Under the pieces are notes generated by a model. It did no database searches. It saw only the letters and a list, made by a program, of their open reading frames with translations, and was not told the DNA's origin. A DNA stretch of 64,000 nucleotides from Phycomyces nitens (taxonomy: Eukaryota; Mucoromycota; Mucoromycetes; Mucorales; Phycomycetaceae). Positions 23,338 to 36,186 of this stretch are shown piece by piece; position 1 is the stretch's first letter; each line of letters opens with the position of its first letter. The stretch spans positions 5,424,001 through 5,488,000 of the forward strand of contig JAHRBC010000004.1 in the NCBI GenBank assembly GCA_022702545.1, written 5' to 3'. Both the position numbers and the translations under genes were made by a program.

Positions 23338-24285
23338 ATGTCAATCAAAGACACACTGGAGGTGCGTACCTTTTTTTCACAAAAGAATACCTTTGTGCTG
23401 ATCTTTTTTTTATGCACAGCAAATAAAGAGCGGTGATATTGAAATTCTTGATACTAGAATTGCTTTACTGTCTCTGGCAAAGACAACAGTTGATCCGACA
23501 AGAAGTGTCATCTTGGCAGTCAAAGCAGTGTAATCCAATCATGACCGGATCAACCGAGACTTATTCTTATCTTTATATTCTAATAGATTACCAGCTATAC
23601 GAGACCTCAATGTTGAAGCAATATCAGAAAATCATTTGTCCTCCTCGTATATCCACCCTTTAATCCAGGGTTTATTCTCATTGTCAAGAGACAATATTGT
23701 ATCCTATTGGTAATAAGATCTGCTCTTTTATTGCTTGTATCTATTAATAATTCTTAAATGGTTTTTACAGCTCGAATATACGTCTAATTGATAATTAAAA
23801 CACAGCAATTCGCCCTGATTATCAAATTGATGTGTATGATCAATATTGCTTTTTATATACAACAAGTATTGGTGAAATCAAGATCAAAAATACCACAAAT
23901 CGTTTAAAGGTTATTGATTTCTACCGCCTCACACTGCTTGAAAAAGCACAATTTGAACAGTGTCATCTGCTTTTAAGCAATTGGTAAGTGAAAGAAAATG
24001 ACTAAATCTGTTGGAGGGAAACATACAAACTCCAAGGTAAACATTTTTAATGCAGGTGGCACGTTGCACTTTTTCTACATGACTGAACAATGTGACATTT
24101 GGACTTTCCTTGAACTACCATCTGTGACAATTACTATGTTCATGAATGATTTGATGTCCATTGACATTTATCTCGACAATTTCCTCTCTATCAAGGAATT
24201 ATACGAAAAGATCAAAAGGGAACCTAAACCACGACCACCATTACCCAAAAAAAATTTTCTCTTGCGTTTATTTATTCCTGATTGA
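23338..24285 (+). CDS. Uncharacterised lineage-specific protein with very small introns
   Basis: Exons 23338..23361, 23420..23529, 23587..23709, 23771..23781 (11 nt), 23806..23983, 24017..24036 (20 nt) and 24056..24285 encode 231 aa with consistent phases. Conserved-looking blocks are YIHPLIQGLFSLSRDN, IRPDYQIDVYDQY, TTSIGEIK, VIDFYRLTLLEKA and GGTLHFFYM...WTFLELPSV. From memory this pattern (RPD..., GE(I/A)K, D-x-R-L, G-x-x-[IL]-x-F-Y) is an expanded family of unknown function in Mucoromycota, often near transposons; I cannot name it. The broken gene at 49811-50275 belongs to the same group. Three introns are 24, 33 and 19 nt; without them the frame is closed by stops. It lies between the two thioesterase copies. 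Confidence 0.6.
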
Positions 24286-25879
24286 TCACCATGATTTTTC
24301 CAAATGCCACTCTAACATTCTGTTTCATGTATATCCGTCTGGGATATTATAAACTATTAAGACGGTGGATGTGGTGGTGGTTGGTGGCCGTCGCCTTGAA
24401 AAGAAAGGGCAGAGTGGTGAGAGAATATTGAAGTGAATGTAAAGTAGGAGGAGAATGGTTGGCAGTAGAGGCCATATCAGAGGAAATTTAGTATAGCGGA
24501 GTAAAGTAACCTTTTTATCTCAAAAACACTTTTATTTTCTATTTATTGACAACTGATTCTCATCCCCATACGTCTAGTAATAAATATTTTTAACTCATCC
24601 TAATTAAATACAAAGCCCATCCTCTTAATAGTAGCTTATTGTCCCTCATTATCACGCCTTCAATTATAATAACATTTGCTACCTAATAACCCGGCTCTAA
24701 ACGCTAGATAACTAGAGCTTCCTTCTTCATAATAGATTCGTAACCAGTTACTTTGCCCAACTCAAGTACCCTACATGCCAGTACCTTGTTACCTTAATTT
24801 CCCTCAAATTCTAACCTTTTAGTAAACCCATTTATCAAACCACCAAACTTATTTTTGTATGTTTTTCCTTCTTATTTCACGTTTCTCTAACCATGATATA
24901 TGCTTTCTTTCTTTTTAAGTTCCAATAAACCTATTTGTTCCTATAAAAGTTCTAAAAATGGTGATCTCCAAGGTTTCTATTTTGGAAATATCCTACTAAA
25001 TCTAGTTTTATAACTACTATAAAAATTAATATAATTCCAGAGTTAGTAGCAGAATGTTAGGCCTTTTTTTTTTATTAATGGGGTAGTTATAGTAGAAAGT
25101 ACCTTGACTATCATCATTTCATCCTTTAGCACAAATTTTATTGATTTATTTTTGTCTATAGCTTGATCTCATTATATTTATTATTTGACTCTAGACAGCC
25201 TGTCGCAAGTATCCAAAACTATTCCACTAGATAGAATGATCTTTCCTACGCTCTATTTTCTCTATGCATAATTTCATCTGGTGTTTAAATATGGAATTTG
25301 GTTTATTTGGTGACAAGACATTGGTTACATTGGAGCCATTGCATTTTTCTTGCCATAGTTTGGAAACAATATGCTATGGCATTACTTCAATTAATAAAGA
25401 AGTTTTCTAATAGTTCTACTCTAGGAGATAATCAAGACTTTTATAAATTGGAATATAATAATACAACGAATGTTAAAAGTTAAAGAAAGACTGTATAACT
25501 TTAAAAAATAGAAGATACTATATAATGAGATTTAGACGAGGTCAGATTGGAAAACAAAAGCCCAGTAATGGTCCCAGATGGCGAAAAGAGTCAGACCAAA
25601 AATTGACCCCGAGAAAGTAGCAGTGGTGATTATGGGAGGGAAGATGAAGGAGGGAAGTGAGTCAAGTACTTGTGATGGTTCTGGTAATATACCAAAGAAT
25701 ACGAGCCATACTTCAGTTCAGACGGCCAATTTAGGTGGAGTAAGACAGGTGTTGCAAGTTAGAGTGGGGATGGTGTTGGGGATTCGGTAGTGGAGACGAA
25801 CACAACAGGAGATCTTGTTATGCAAGGCTCTAGATCAAACATTGTGCGCCAAATTGGTACGTTTTCTTTCAAAATATAT
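24286..25879. other. AT-rich intergenic, possible decayed mobile DNA
   Basis: Begins with a GGT-rich patch (24361-24480), then long AT-rich sequence. The ORF at 25578-25790 (MAKRVRPKIDPEKVAVVIMG) has no recognised domain. It sits in a locally G-rich stretch unlike its surroundings, possibly a remnant of an inserted element. Confidence 0.3.
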
Positions 25880-26790
25880 GGTAATATTGATTATTTATTA
25901 ATACTTTGTTGGACCACCTTTGGCATCTATGACTGTCTGGTACCTTTTAGGGATAATGGAAATTAGGCTTTCCAATTATCCCTTTGGAATATGCCTAAAT
26001 TCCCTCTCCAAAGTATGCCTGATATGCTATAAATCGTACAAGTTATATGTTCTGGACCTGATTTTCTTTCCAAGATAATCCCAAGGGTGCTCAATAGGAT
26101 TGAGATCAAGGCTTTGGGCTGGTCAGTCAGACAAAAATTTCAGCCTGTGCTGTTACTTCCACGTCATAGTCATCTTGCTCGCATGTCTACTGGAATTTTT
26201 CTCTTGCATTTTTAGCGTTTCCAACTCAATTTTCCTTAAATCTAGCAAGAGAGGGAAGATATCCGACACTCTTGCCAAAGAAACATCCCCAAACCATTAC
26301 AGAACCACCTCCAAACTTCATAGTTGGTAAGATGAAAGTGGAGAGAAGACCGGCGGTGTTGTACCGAGGAACTCCCCGGTGCCCATAACTTTCGTGAAGC
26401 TTGAAATGCGATTCATCAGACAAGATTATGGACCTCCATTCCGTGGTGCTCCAATGGAGATGAGCCTTTGCCCATTTCAAACGTTTTTTCTGATTTTCTT
26501 TCGAGACCTTGGGCTTTTTGATTAATCTCCTAGAGTATATTCCTCGTTTATGAAAAAAAATTCCGGAAAGTCTTGGCTGATGTAGGTGTGGTAGCAGACT
26601 TTCTCGGAGTCATCATTGTCTGTGTTGGATTCCCCATGATCTCCCGAAGAATCTCTCTTACATCCATATTTGTAAGCTTCAATGATCTGCCAGGGTTCTT
26701 GAATCTCTCATAAGTTCTAGTCTCTCTGTAGTTTGTGAGCACTCTTGTTACAACACACTTGATAATATTGGGATTCATGGAAATTTTCTC
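25880..26790 (-). mobile_element. Decayed Tc1/mariner-like transposase, element 1
   Basis: Minus-strand translation shows Tc1-type transposase pieces in shifting frames: an N-terminal DNA-binding part (RVLTNYRETRTYERFKNPGR), then TEWRSIILSDESHFKLHESY, GGGSVMVWGCFFGKSVGYL and PAQSLDLNPIEHPWDYL. The first catalytic Asp (SDES) and the final DLNPIEH region are recognisable. A stop replaces the Trp before PAQS and several frameshifts are present, so it is not functional. I could not find convincing terminal inverted repeats. The element ends about 130 bp before the left edge of thioesterase copy B. Confidence 0.8.
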
Positions 26791-27031
26791 ATGTAAAATG
26801 AGGGCGTGAGTAATAATGCAGTGTTTTTGTTTTGTCGATTATTTTTTTAAAAAAAAAACAGCTCCAGGTTTAAAAGGTTTATTATTAGGTTTTATAATGT
26901 TTCTTTTATTTTTAGCACTTGGCGTATTAAAGCAAAGAAATAGGTCTATTGAATCCAGATATCTCTCTTCTAACACGCATAGCAATCTCCTGTCTCTCTT
27001 TCCCTGTGGTTAACTTTAGTTTGGTGTTCTT

Positions 27032-28840
27032 TCATAAATTCAGTATATATAATGACTTGCCTTCAATATAAAGCTCATTTTCCTTTTGGGTCTTGGGCAC
27101 AACTTGATCGACTCCCTTTTCTAGACTCAAGAACGTAAAATTGGCTGTAATGGCCTCTTTACCGTCAAAAAATCCGTTGCTGTCCGAAACCCTAGACACC
27201 ACCTTGACTTGAAACATATTGGTATCTTGTGAGGAATATATAACCTGGGCCGTAAGTCTCATAATCGAACCAATTTCTACTTTTGAGTGAAAATTGGCTT
27301 CGTCCAAAGAGTGCATCCTAACACTAGACCCAACAAATTTGCGGGCAGTAATGTAGGCAATGTCGTATACATGATTTAGAGTCTGTAATCCACAGTTCAT
27401 ATTAATATAGTGTATTTATAAAGCTGTCATTAGAAATCATCATTACTTTTCCGCCAAATAGATAGCCAATAACACTGCGATCCTTTATAAATGAATAATA
27501 CAATTAACTATACATTTCTCAAGCTTATTGATAATCTATCAAATTACCTGTGGTGGTATCAAGAAAGTGGTTTGAAGAGTTGATTCATCAATTCCTTTGT
27601 AGTCATGTAAGATCTCTTCTCCATATAATAAGAATCGTCATTTTTCTTTGATCTTTTTTTTAAAAATATTGACTTACTTTCTAGTTTAGCAGCTTCAGGT
27701 TTATAATCTGGGCTGCTTGATATGGTTTTGGAAGGTGAGTATTTACTCTCCTTCATAACTAAAATAATGTATATCTAAGTATAGAAATATCGAGTTTGTT
27801 AAATCACATACACTGTGCAAGTTTCTGTATCTTTTCTTCCTCGATACTTTTAGTAAGGAGTGGATTTGATTTCGTAGTCTTTCCGGTAACAATATTAACA
27901 GAGACCATGTTGAATTTTGCAATCAAGATAGTCTTTGGTGTAGGGTTAGCGAGACAACTTATATTTGAGCCTTTGGATTCTATGTCTGTCTTATGAGTCT
28001 CTTTAGCGCAAGGAATCGTCTCGGCTTTTACCAGAACTATTTTTTCAATAATATTATGCATGTGTATTTGAATTATAAATCAATAATACTTTGATTCTGA
28101 CTTGGTATTTACCTTCTACACTGGAGTTTCCTACATTAACTACATGTCCGCTTATTTTTATATCCTGTACAGTAGCTGGAAGTAACAGATGAATGTGCTC
28201 AACAGATCCAGTCAAAAGATAAGAAGGTATACGACGCAAACAAGAACCAACATCCAAATGTTTGATCCCGGCAACATAGCCAATTTCATCAAAAACTAGA
28301 TGGATATATTAACAATCTTTTCACTTTCACTTTAATTTGTCTTACCTTGGAATAGATATCCAATATCAACTTCACCATTATAACGTATAGTCTTTTCTAA
28401 AAACGGAGGAGATGACTTGAAAAGAAGATCCTCTTCAGTATAGCTATTCATCATCTATTATTTTACAATGAGAATTCAAGCATCTATATAACATATTTTG
28501 ATCCTTTAAGACCTACCGTCTTTGCAATATTATTATGTTTAAGCTGGAACTTTTCAAATGTTATAAAAGATCTTTTGTTTCCTTTAAGTGTCATTTCTTC
28601 AGACCAATACTTGATAGGTGCAGCCAAAACTACTCTTTCTTTACAAATAACCAAATAATTAATATACAGTAATGCCTTGTAAGCCAAGTCTAATTAACCT
28701 TCGTTACCATTTGAGCTGATTAACCCTTGTAGTGTGTCTGATATCTTGCTTGAATTGACCTTTGTCAGGGCCTGTTTATTTATATGATTGTATCGATAAA
28801 ATTTAACATTTTTAGGGACATTCTTCAAAGAGGCGAGCAT
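27032..28840 (-). CDS. ACOT9-type double-hotdog acyl-CoA thioesterase, copy B
   Basis: Minus-strand exons 28517..28689, 28346..28454, 28113..28295, 27812..28036, 27678..27758, 27548..27618, 27447..27482 and 27032..27382, after a first exon from ATG 28840. Seven of the nine exons match copy A in length. Exon 6 is 33 nt shorter and exon 7 is 3 nt shorter, both in-frame. It keeps VYDIAYITARKFVGSSVR and the LFGGK turn, but QDRNITGC of copy A reads QDRSVIGY here. Predicted length is 453 or 439 aa, depending on the same 18-nt GT-AG (28690-28707) or 60-nt GC-AG (28690-28749) choice at exon 1. An intact second copy suggests retained function and perhaps divergence in the linker between the two hotdogs. 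Confidence 0.82.
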
Positions 28841-29345
28841 TATAAGATGATGGAAAAAATATCGCAAGATTACCTGTATTTATAAAGACTTCCTTTAATT
28901 AGCTACTATACTCTGCATCAACTGTACAGGACCACACATCATCATTAATTTTCCCATTAAAATATATAGCCTAGATCTAAAGAAAAAGGATTTTAAAAAT
29001 CTTAAATCAAAGTTATAGTTTTGTAAGAAGTATTGATCTGCTTATAAAACTCTGATATTATTTGCATGGTTGATATCAATAGCTCTTATACTTGTCTTTA
29101 CTCGCAAGTACAGATAATATAGGAAAACTGTATGCATTTTTATTTAATAAGACTGGATTATACAACCGGTTCTAGCTTTGGTTGTCCATTCAGGCAAAGG
29201 TTTTAATATCCTACCTGGAATCTTAAGACATAAAAGTCAATTATCAGAGATTTTCAGGAAATCATTCAAATAAAATAAAAACTAAACGCAAAACAAAGTC
29301 TATATTGAAATATTTAAGTATAAGAAAAACCTTAACTCAATACTA

Positions 29346-29498
29346 GAGGTGGACAGACGTAAAATACCGCGCTTTGTTCAATTTTTTAATAAGCATCATT
29401 AGGGGTATTCAGAGGCAAGTTGATTTTAGTTTTGATCTTTTACATCTGAATACCCCTATTATTCTCAGAAAATTGCAATTTCAAGCAAAAAACGGTAT
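29346..29498. mobile_element. MITE-like fold-back insertion in duplication copy B
   Basis: About 150 bp absent from the equivalent place in copy A (between CAATACTA and TTTG.TATTCTATAAATG). It contains a perfect 14-bp inverted repeat (TAGGGGTATTCAGA / TCTGAATACCCCTA, about 29400-29458) around a loop of about 30 nt, and outer inverted ends AAATACCG / CGGTATTT. It is non-coding. Exact borders and target duplication are uncertain. Confidence 0.65.
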
Positions 29499-29620
29499 TT
29501 GGTATTCTATAAATGTTGATCAGCTATTTAAACTGTGTCTAAATGTCTAAAACAAAAGATTTTTTTTGTAAAGTCATATCGAGCATACAGACAAGTATTT
29601 TATTATTATTTTAGATAAAG

Positions 29621-29632
<12 letters not shown>

Positions 29633-29663
<31 letters not shown>
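29633..29663. repeat. (AT)n microsatellite
   Basis: Uninterrupted AT dinucleotide run just beyond the duplicated segment. Confidence 0.95.
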
Positions 29664-29664
<1 letters not shown>

Positions 29665-29849
29665 TGCTATAACATGTATATAACACAATGTCCATACCAG
29701 AGATAAAGTGGTCTTTTATTAGAGGATCCTACGGTGATGGTGGATTTTTGGACAAAAGAAAATATTGTAAGGGTCCGTCAAGAAAATGTGAACTTTCAAT
29801 CTCAGATCTTTATTTCTTTGTACACCTTTATACTTTGCTCTTTTTAATC

Positions 29850-30860
29850 TCTTGAATTCCATCAACATCTTCAACATCATTCCTAAAGTACAAAACACTA
29901 AGTTCCATAAGACGTTGAAAAGGCTTTCATATTTGAGAAAAGGAATCGTAATTGAGTTCAACATCTCCAGACATACAAACATACCACCTACCACAATCTC
30001 TCGCATTCTTAAAATATACAAGGAAATAGAGTCTGTTGCTGAAAAGAGCCATCCAGAAAGACCAAAGCTAATAGCACCCAAAAAATAAAGACATCTTGTC
30101 TTAAACTTGGAGAGAGATCGCTATCAGAATTTGGGTGGTGTGAAAGGCATCATGAAGGAAGAGATAGGGAAATATGTCTGCGCAAAGACTATCGGTACAA
30201 CTTTGCACAGAATGAATATTCACTCATGTGTAGCTCTTGCAAACCCTCTTCTGTCTAGGGAGTACATTGAGAACCCCGTGCTTTTTACAATATTGTAAAA
30301 AACTGGAATCAGTAATGAAAAAAGGTAATCTTGAGTGATGAGTCCAAGTTCTCTCTTTTCAAGAAGAATGACCGTGACCATGTTTGGCGTGAGCTTAATG
30401 AAAAGTACCACCCTGACTATCTTACTCCAAAAGTGTAAGGAAATGGAAGTTTCACCATGGTCTGGCAGTGTATCTGGGCAGGAGGGGTTTGGTTACTTGG
30501 TGTCATGGATGGTAACATGAGTCCCAAGACGTATACAAAAGTTTTTGAAGAATATTTTTTAACATATTACCAAAATCTTCCGAATGTCGAGGATGATGGC
30601 TAAATTTACCAAAAAGACAATGACGCCTCTCATAAAACAATCGTGTCAGAATGGTCCAAAGAAGACCTTGGGCTAAAGGTTTTGGAATGCCCATAAAATA
30701 GTCCTAGCTTGAGTCCAATCAAGAAAATTTGGAATAAATTAAAAAGCAACATGCGCCCAAGGTAGATCAAACCTACAGCATTAAAGCGGCTGAGAGAGGC
30801 TCTGACCAAATATTGGACACGTATTGTTTTTTCTTCATGGATAGCGTATTACTAGTTTTA
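29850..30860 (+). mobile_element. Decayed Tc1/mariner-like transposase, element 2
   Basis: Plus-strand pieces across frames: an HTH part (RLSYLRKGIVIEFNISRHTN, PPTTISRILKIYKE), then after stops DESKFSLFKKNDRDHVWREL, FTMVWQCIWAGGVWLLGVMD, YQKDNDASHKTI and LSPIKKIWNKLKSNMRP. This is the DDE-domain order of Tc1-like transposases. Multiple stops and frameshifts make it dead. It differs in sequence from element 1. The right end and TIRs are not evident. Confidence 0.75.
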
Positions 30861-33800
30861 GAGAAAAAAGTATAAACGTGGGTCTATCCAGTATTGAATA
30901 AATGCATTGCTTTTATTATATAGTCTACATAATATATAATTTATGGTTGCAGATTGCTAGATTGATTGATTGTGTACATTTAGAATAAGATTAAGGTAAA
31001 GACATGTCTTTTAGACACCAATTATGACAGACCTTACAATTGCTCAATATTTCTCTAGAGGCTCTGTAGTTAATTGACCTTTTTCGCTTTCTCCGAGATA
31101 TTGTAGTATTGGGCTGGGATCCAGTAGAATTATATTCGAGAGTGATGGAACAAGGGGTTTGGGGTAACTAATCAAGGTATGAAAGGGCAACGGCATCCTC
31201 TAAGGTCTGGTTGATTCGAATGAAGGGATTATAAGTTATTCTGTTCAGGTAACAGAGAAGGATGTCTACTCGCTTGTTTTCTCGAAACAAGTACAGTGAA
31301 ATCACAACACAAAGTAATATAGACAGCTCTATGGTTCGCAATATATATCCAGGGCTCTATCCAAGACACCTTCCAGAGTAGATAAAGAGAAGAAAACTTC
31401 CTTTATTAAAATGGTCCGTAACCCTATTTCATATCTTGCTTCTATAGGTGGTACAACAATCTATCGATTTGGCGAAACCCACGTCTCTTCCTACGGACAG
31501 ACTGCTCAGATTCGAGCCGGAAAATAGTCTCACTATTCTACAATATATTGAAAGCACAATTTAAAATAATTTCTGGGAAATGAACGAGTTTCTGCATTTT
31601 CTCAAGAAATCTATAAATATGTTAACATTTGCTTGAAATTAAAGTGCATAGGTAATATATGCAAATAGTGCGCCTTTATTTTTCTATTCAAAATGCACAA
31701 TGTCTCACCAAACCAATAAAGGTTCTTCAAAACAAAAAGTCAAAATTTTATATATCAAAAAAGGAGTGATTAGGAGAGGTGCTATTAACCATATTTCAAA
31801 GTGTATAACTTTACAAGATATATGTATATCAAAAGCCCAATTCAAAAGATGAAAAAAAGACGCTAAGATGGCTTTATCATTATGAGAAGCAACCATAAAC
31901 TGCGTACTATAATCTATTACATGCCGAATAATTCATATCCCAAGAGCTTTTGTCACACAATATTCCAACTAAAACTACTTAAAACACACAAGAAGTAGTA
32001 TTTCCTCATCATACCAAATATGTCAACCAACAGTGGGAACATATCATATGGATCACTAGATATATATTCATATATTTTTGGCTTACAATCCAAATTGGAG
32101 GCTCTGATGGTCTTTGTGGGAATCACAAGAAATATTGTTTCATGAGAAAATTATATTTTTACGGTGTCTTGGATAAAGGTTAGGATTGTGTGTGGGTAAG
32201 ATATAGGTACTTTAAGGTATTTATCAGTAATATCTAAAGTATGTATTTATATTAAGCTTTCAAGAAAGCTCTTCTTTATTTTTGTATTAAATCAATGAGT
32301 GAAATTAATGATTATCTACAAAAAATATAAAGATAGGTTGGTACTTGAGTCAGGTAGCAAAAGGTTCAAGTCTTTTTTTATATTGATAATATACACTATT
32401 AAATAATAATAATAATAATAATAAAATATTGAGTCTGTAGGTATTTTGCTATGCCCCATCACAATATGTTGAACACAAAGAACTGTGTCTATCTCTATAT
32501 AGAAACGATCATTCTTACTTTTGTTTCACAGGCTTGGCTTGAATACAATTCTCCAGGTAGAAAATAGCCTTTCTATAGACCCTTTCTTTTCATCTTTCAG
32601 CTTTTAAAGCATTTATCCCTATATTCTTGAAAACCCACGGTTGGATTTTCGGTAAGATTCCTATGAATTTCTCCATGTTATTGTATCTAATAGTTATTAT
32701 AATTGGCTTTTATTTTTTATAAACAGTTGAAATCTGTCAAGAATACCAGTCTTCAAACCAAAGCATACACATCTGGGAAATCTAACCAGAGAATCTTCAA
32801 ACAAACCAACTCATCAAGAATAACTTATAAATTGTCAATCATGGGCACACAATATCATCATTGTCAAAGCAGTGCAGGCTGCAACTCAACCCCTTGCACT
32901 TTTAGCTGCTAGCAGTGCGCAGCAGCTAGAACAAAAGAAAGCAAATAAAATACAAGTGTATTTCAATCCTGTATTTTTCATTATTATCGATAATTTATTT
33001 TTTGGGTCTTCACCCCCTTTATTTTCAACATGGTGCAAATAGACGACGCGTAACTTGAAATTTTCAAATTTTCGTCTTTGTACCCCTCTTTCTCTTCATC
33101 TATTGGCCCATTAGTGTCCAAACTTGAATACCATCATGTCCCACACTTCTTGAGCATGTCCTTCCAGTTTGATTATTTTTCATAAAGCAAGAGAAACAAG
33201 CGTTTGAATTCCGAAACACTTTAGCGGATTTTCCTGCCTCCTTAAAATGCTGGATTTTTTGTTTACATTTCCATATTTGTCCACTGTTTTCACGCTTTTA
33301 CGCCAACGCGTACCAAATCACTAACAAAAACTAATGTCGAATAAAATGTCGAAATGATCAATTGCACATTTGATTACAATCAACACAATATACACTTGAC
33401 AAGCACTCTACTAGCCAACTTATCACCACCAAAATGCTTAATGTTTACCATTTACACCAAATTCAGCGCTTTATACAAATATACCTCATTTCCACACATT
33501 ACATCAACAGAATCTTGTCATTTCTTTTAATGTACTTACAATTGTCACTACATCATTTCATTATGCATGTTCATTTAATGCCAGAATCTGATTGTTAACT
33601 TTTTTTTAATAGAGCACTTGATATTCTAGGTAATAGTATTTAAATAAGCTAATGACATTAAACTAGTATATAATTCGGCACATCATGGAAGCATATAGTC
33701 ATCGTGAGAAACGTTTCAACCTTAGCAAAAGACAGCAAATAATCAACTTTTTTTTATTTTATTAATCGAGTCAATCATAAAAACAGCAATCTCACCAGAA

Positions 33801-36186
33801 TTTATCCATAGTCCTTATATAAAGGCTGCTTATTACAAGTATGAATGTATAATGTACATGTATTTTGCAGATTTTGGTGCTACCAAGATTACAACTGTTG
33901 TTTGAATGAGTTTGGCAGGCAGTCTTCAAAACCCCCCTTTTTTTGGCATGACTGTAATAAACCTCTATATGTAAAATTGTGAAGTCTAGCATACTGGAAA
34001 ATATAGTTCATAATGTTATCTACTTATTATGCGGTCTAGATTATCTACTTTTACGAGCAAGAGATAAATGTTTGATAAGAGTTGCGACAATCTAAAAACT
34101 CCAAGTTAAATACAGAAAATATTTAGTATAGACTAAAAAAAAATCATAAAAATGAGAAGCATAAGAGAAATGCCTATTCCTTGTATTTATGGCAACAATT
34201 GATAGTATATTTTCTAAAGCAATCATTTAAGACCTCATTGCCTTTTATTCACACATATCTTGGCTGTATGTCTCAATATATTTCTAGTATGTTCAAGAAA
34301 GATCCGGGCATTATTATCCAGAAAACTTGTGGTTATAATCGCGTTAAAGGCGAGGTTCGAGTTTTTCTAAACCTCAATATCTCTCAACCCAATCGAACTT
34401 ATAATGGAATTTTGAAAGAATTTTCAATATGTATATAGAGTGTTCAATATTTCACATTTTTATTAGACTATAAGAATCCTTCTCCTGCCAAAAACCTTGT
34501 TCTTGTACAATAGTATAGACTTCCTTTACATACTCCATCATATTTTCTGCTCACTCTAAACTATTCTTCACAAACCACTTTACGTCTAAAGATGATTTCT
34601 ATAGCAAGTAAAGTATTCTAAAGTGATGCCTTGTGATTGTTACCTTTGTCAGAGGCCAAGACAGACTTGCATTCGGTATAGATTGCCTCAAAGAGAGGAA
34701 TTGTATTTTCCTGCAACTTAATCATATACTCCCTTGTCTAGTACTCTTGTCAATGACCATGCAATTTAATTCAATATCTACATCTTTATCATACATAATT
34801 ATTATCTTGTTCTTACATCCCATATCTCTACAGTATATGCAGATAACCAATGAGTAGTACCTGTGAGGCTCATTTGGTGTAATAGATTGTATTACATTTA
34901 CTGCTTTTTGTGGAATATCGTCATTTAATAAGAAATCGACTGTTTTCTTTTGAATGATATATAATGCTTCTTGGGTTCAAGGTAGAAGCCTTTTGGGATT
35001 GGCAAAAGAGTATAGTTGCTGTTAAAAGTTGATATATATTTATTTCATTATGTTTATTTTCAGAAAATAAAATATTTCAGGTACAGGTTTGATTTAAAAT
35101 AGATTTTGTAAATTGATTAAGATTTGGTTATAATAGTAGACCAAAAGAGTTTTTTTTAATTAGCCTTTTTTATACAGCACTTTACCTGGTATTCAATATT
35201 ATTATTATTTTATGTCAGCACCATTACTTTTAAATATCAATTTGAAGTGTATTGTTTTGCTTTAGTAGATCTGTTTAATAGGAAGCTTGTTATCTATAGA
35301 GCATATTGTACAATTATCACTGTTTTTTAATAACAAGAGTTTAATTGGTTTAATGCCACAGGTCATGTGACTTGCGGGTATATCTATTTTAAGGGTCCAC
35401 AATAGAAAAAAGACAGAGAGAAAGAGAGACAGACAGACAGAGAGAAATCAATTAATGGCCATTTATTTAATAACTGGTTTTGTGGATATTGGCTAATAAA
35501 AATGTAGTACTCTCATTTGTCTTTTTCAATTAAAAAAATAAATCAAAAATCGGCTACTTTACCTAGCTATTTATATCTCGAAATGCACCGGAGCTCATAT
35601 CTATATTTACACAAAATACATTTTGGTAAATGGTAATATCTCTATTGGAGAAATTGCTATTCTGTTAGACTGACTGGGAGTCCATTCTTTGGATATAGAC
35701 TATTGGCAGCTGTATGAAAGTTGGCCTCGGTGATTAAAGACGCTTATGATGCTCTACCTTGTAGGCGGCTTCAAGCAGCTGTAACCACTGGTCAAGGTTG
35801 AGTTTGAGTAGGCCTTGTACCATTAATTGACACAGATTAAGGGTTTGTGGTAATTAATAGATCAACAGAGGAAGAGAAAATAAAACGGAAATAAATTATA
35901 GAGAAATAAAGACAGAGGGACCGAGAAAAGGAATGATTTAGAGAAAGAGGCTTGCCCTAATAAACCAAAAATGGCACATTGGCCAATGGCTTTGTGCAAG
36001 GTAGTATATATGGGCTTTAATTGAGAAAAGAATTAAAGGAAAATGGCCTCAAAAACCATACAAGATATATGAAAAAGATATTTTTGGAAAGTGTTCAATT
36101 TGCCTTGTGTAGCCAGTCGCACATATCCATCATTTATTTTCATTCCTCATACCATTTGCTCTTCTCTTCCTTCAATCTATCCTAGA
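30861..36186. other. Gene desert, about 5.3 kb, AT-rich
   Basis: No supported gene on either strand. Small ORFs (31705-31896 -, 32703-32912 +, 33792-33992 -, 34181-34438 +, 34633-34857 +) have no recognisable domain, no splice-consistent extension and AT-driven composition. Simple repeats: AAT run at about 32401-32423 and an AGAC/AGAG purine tract at about 35408-35447. The last 100 bp form the leader of the next gene. Confidence 0.5.

Larger units (their letters stand above)
26925..29565. repeat. Segmental duplication, copy B
   Basis: Direct repeat of 19035-21560. It is about 150 bp longer because of a fold-back insertion at about 29346-29498. The coding parts are intact, with small indels in exons 5 and 6 relative to copy A. 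Confidence 0.85.

Noticed and set aside
24361..25800. LTR retrotransposon
   Set aside because: G-rich patches hinted at one, but I could not find paired long terminal repeats, a primer-binding site or reverse-transcriptase motifs.
34181..34438. 85-aa ORF in the gene desert
   Set aside because: I tested it against the lineage-specific family pattern; the key RPD, GE-K and G-x-x-I-x-F-Y blocks are absent.
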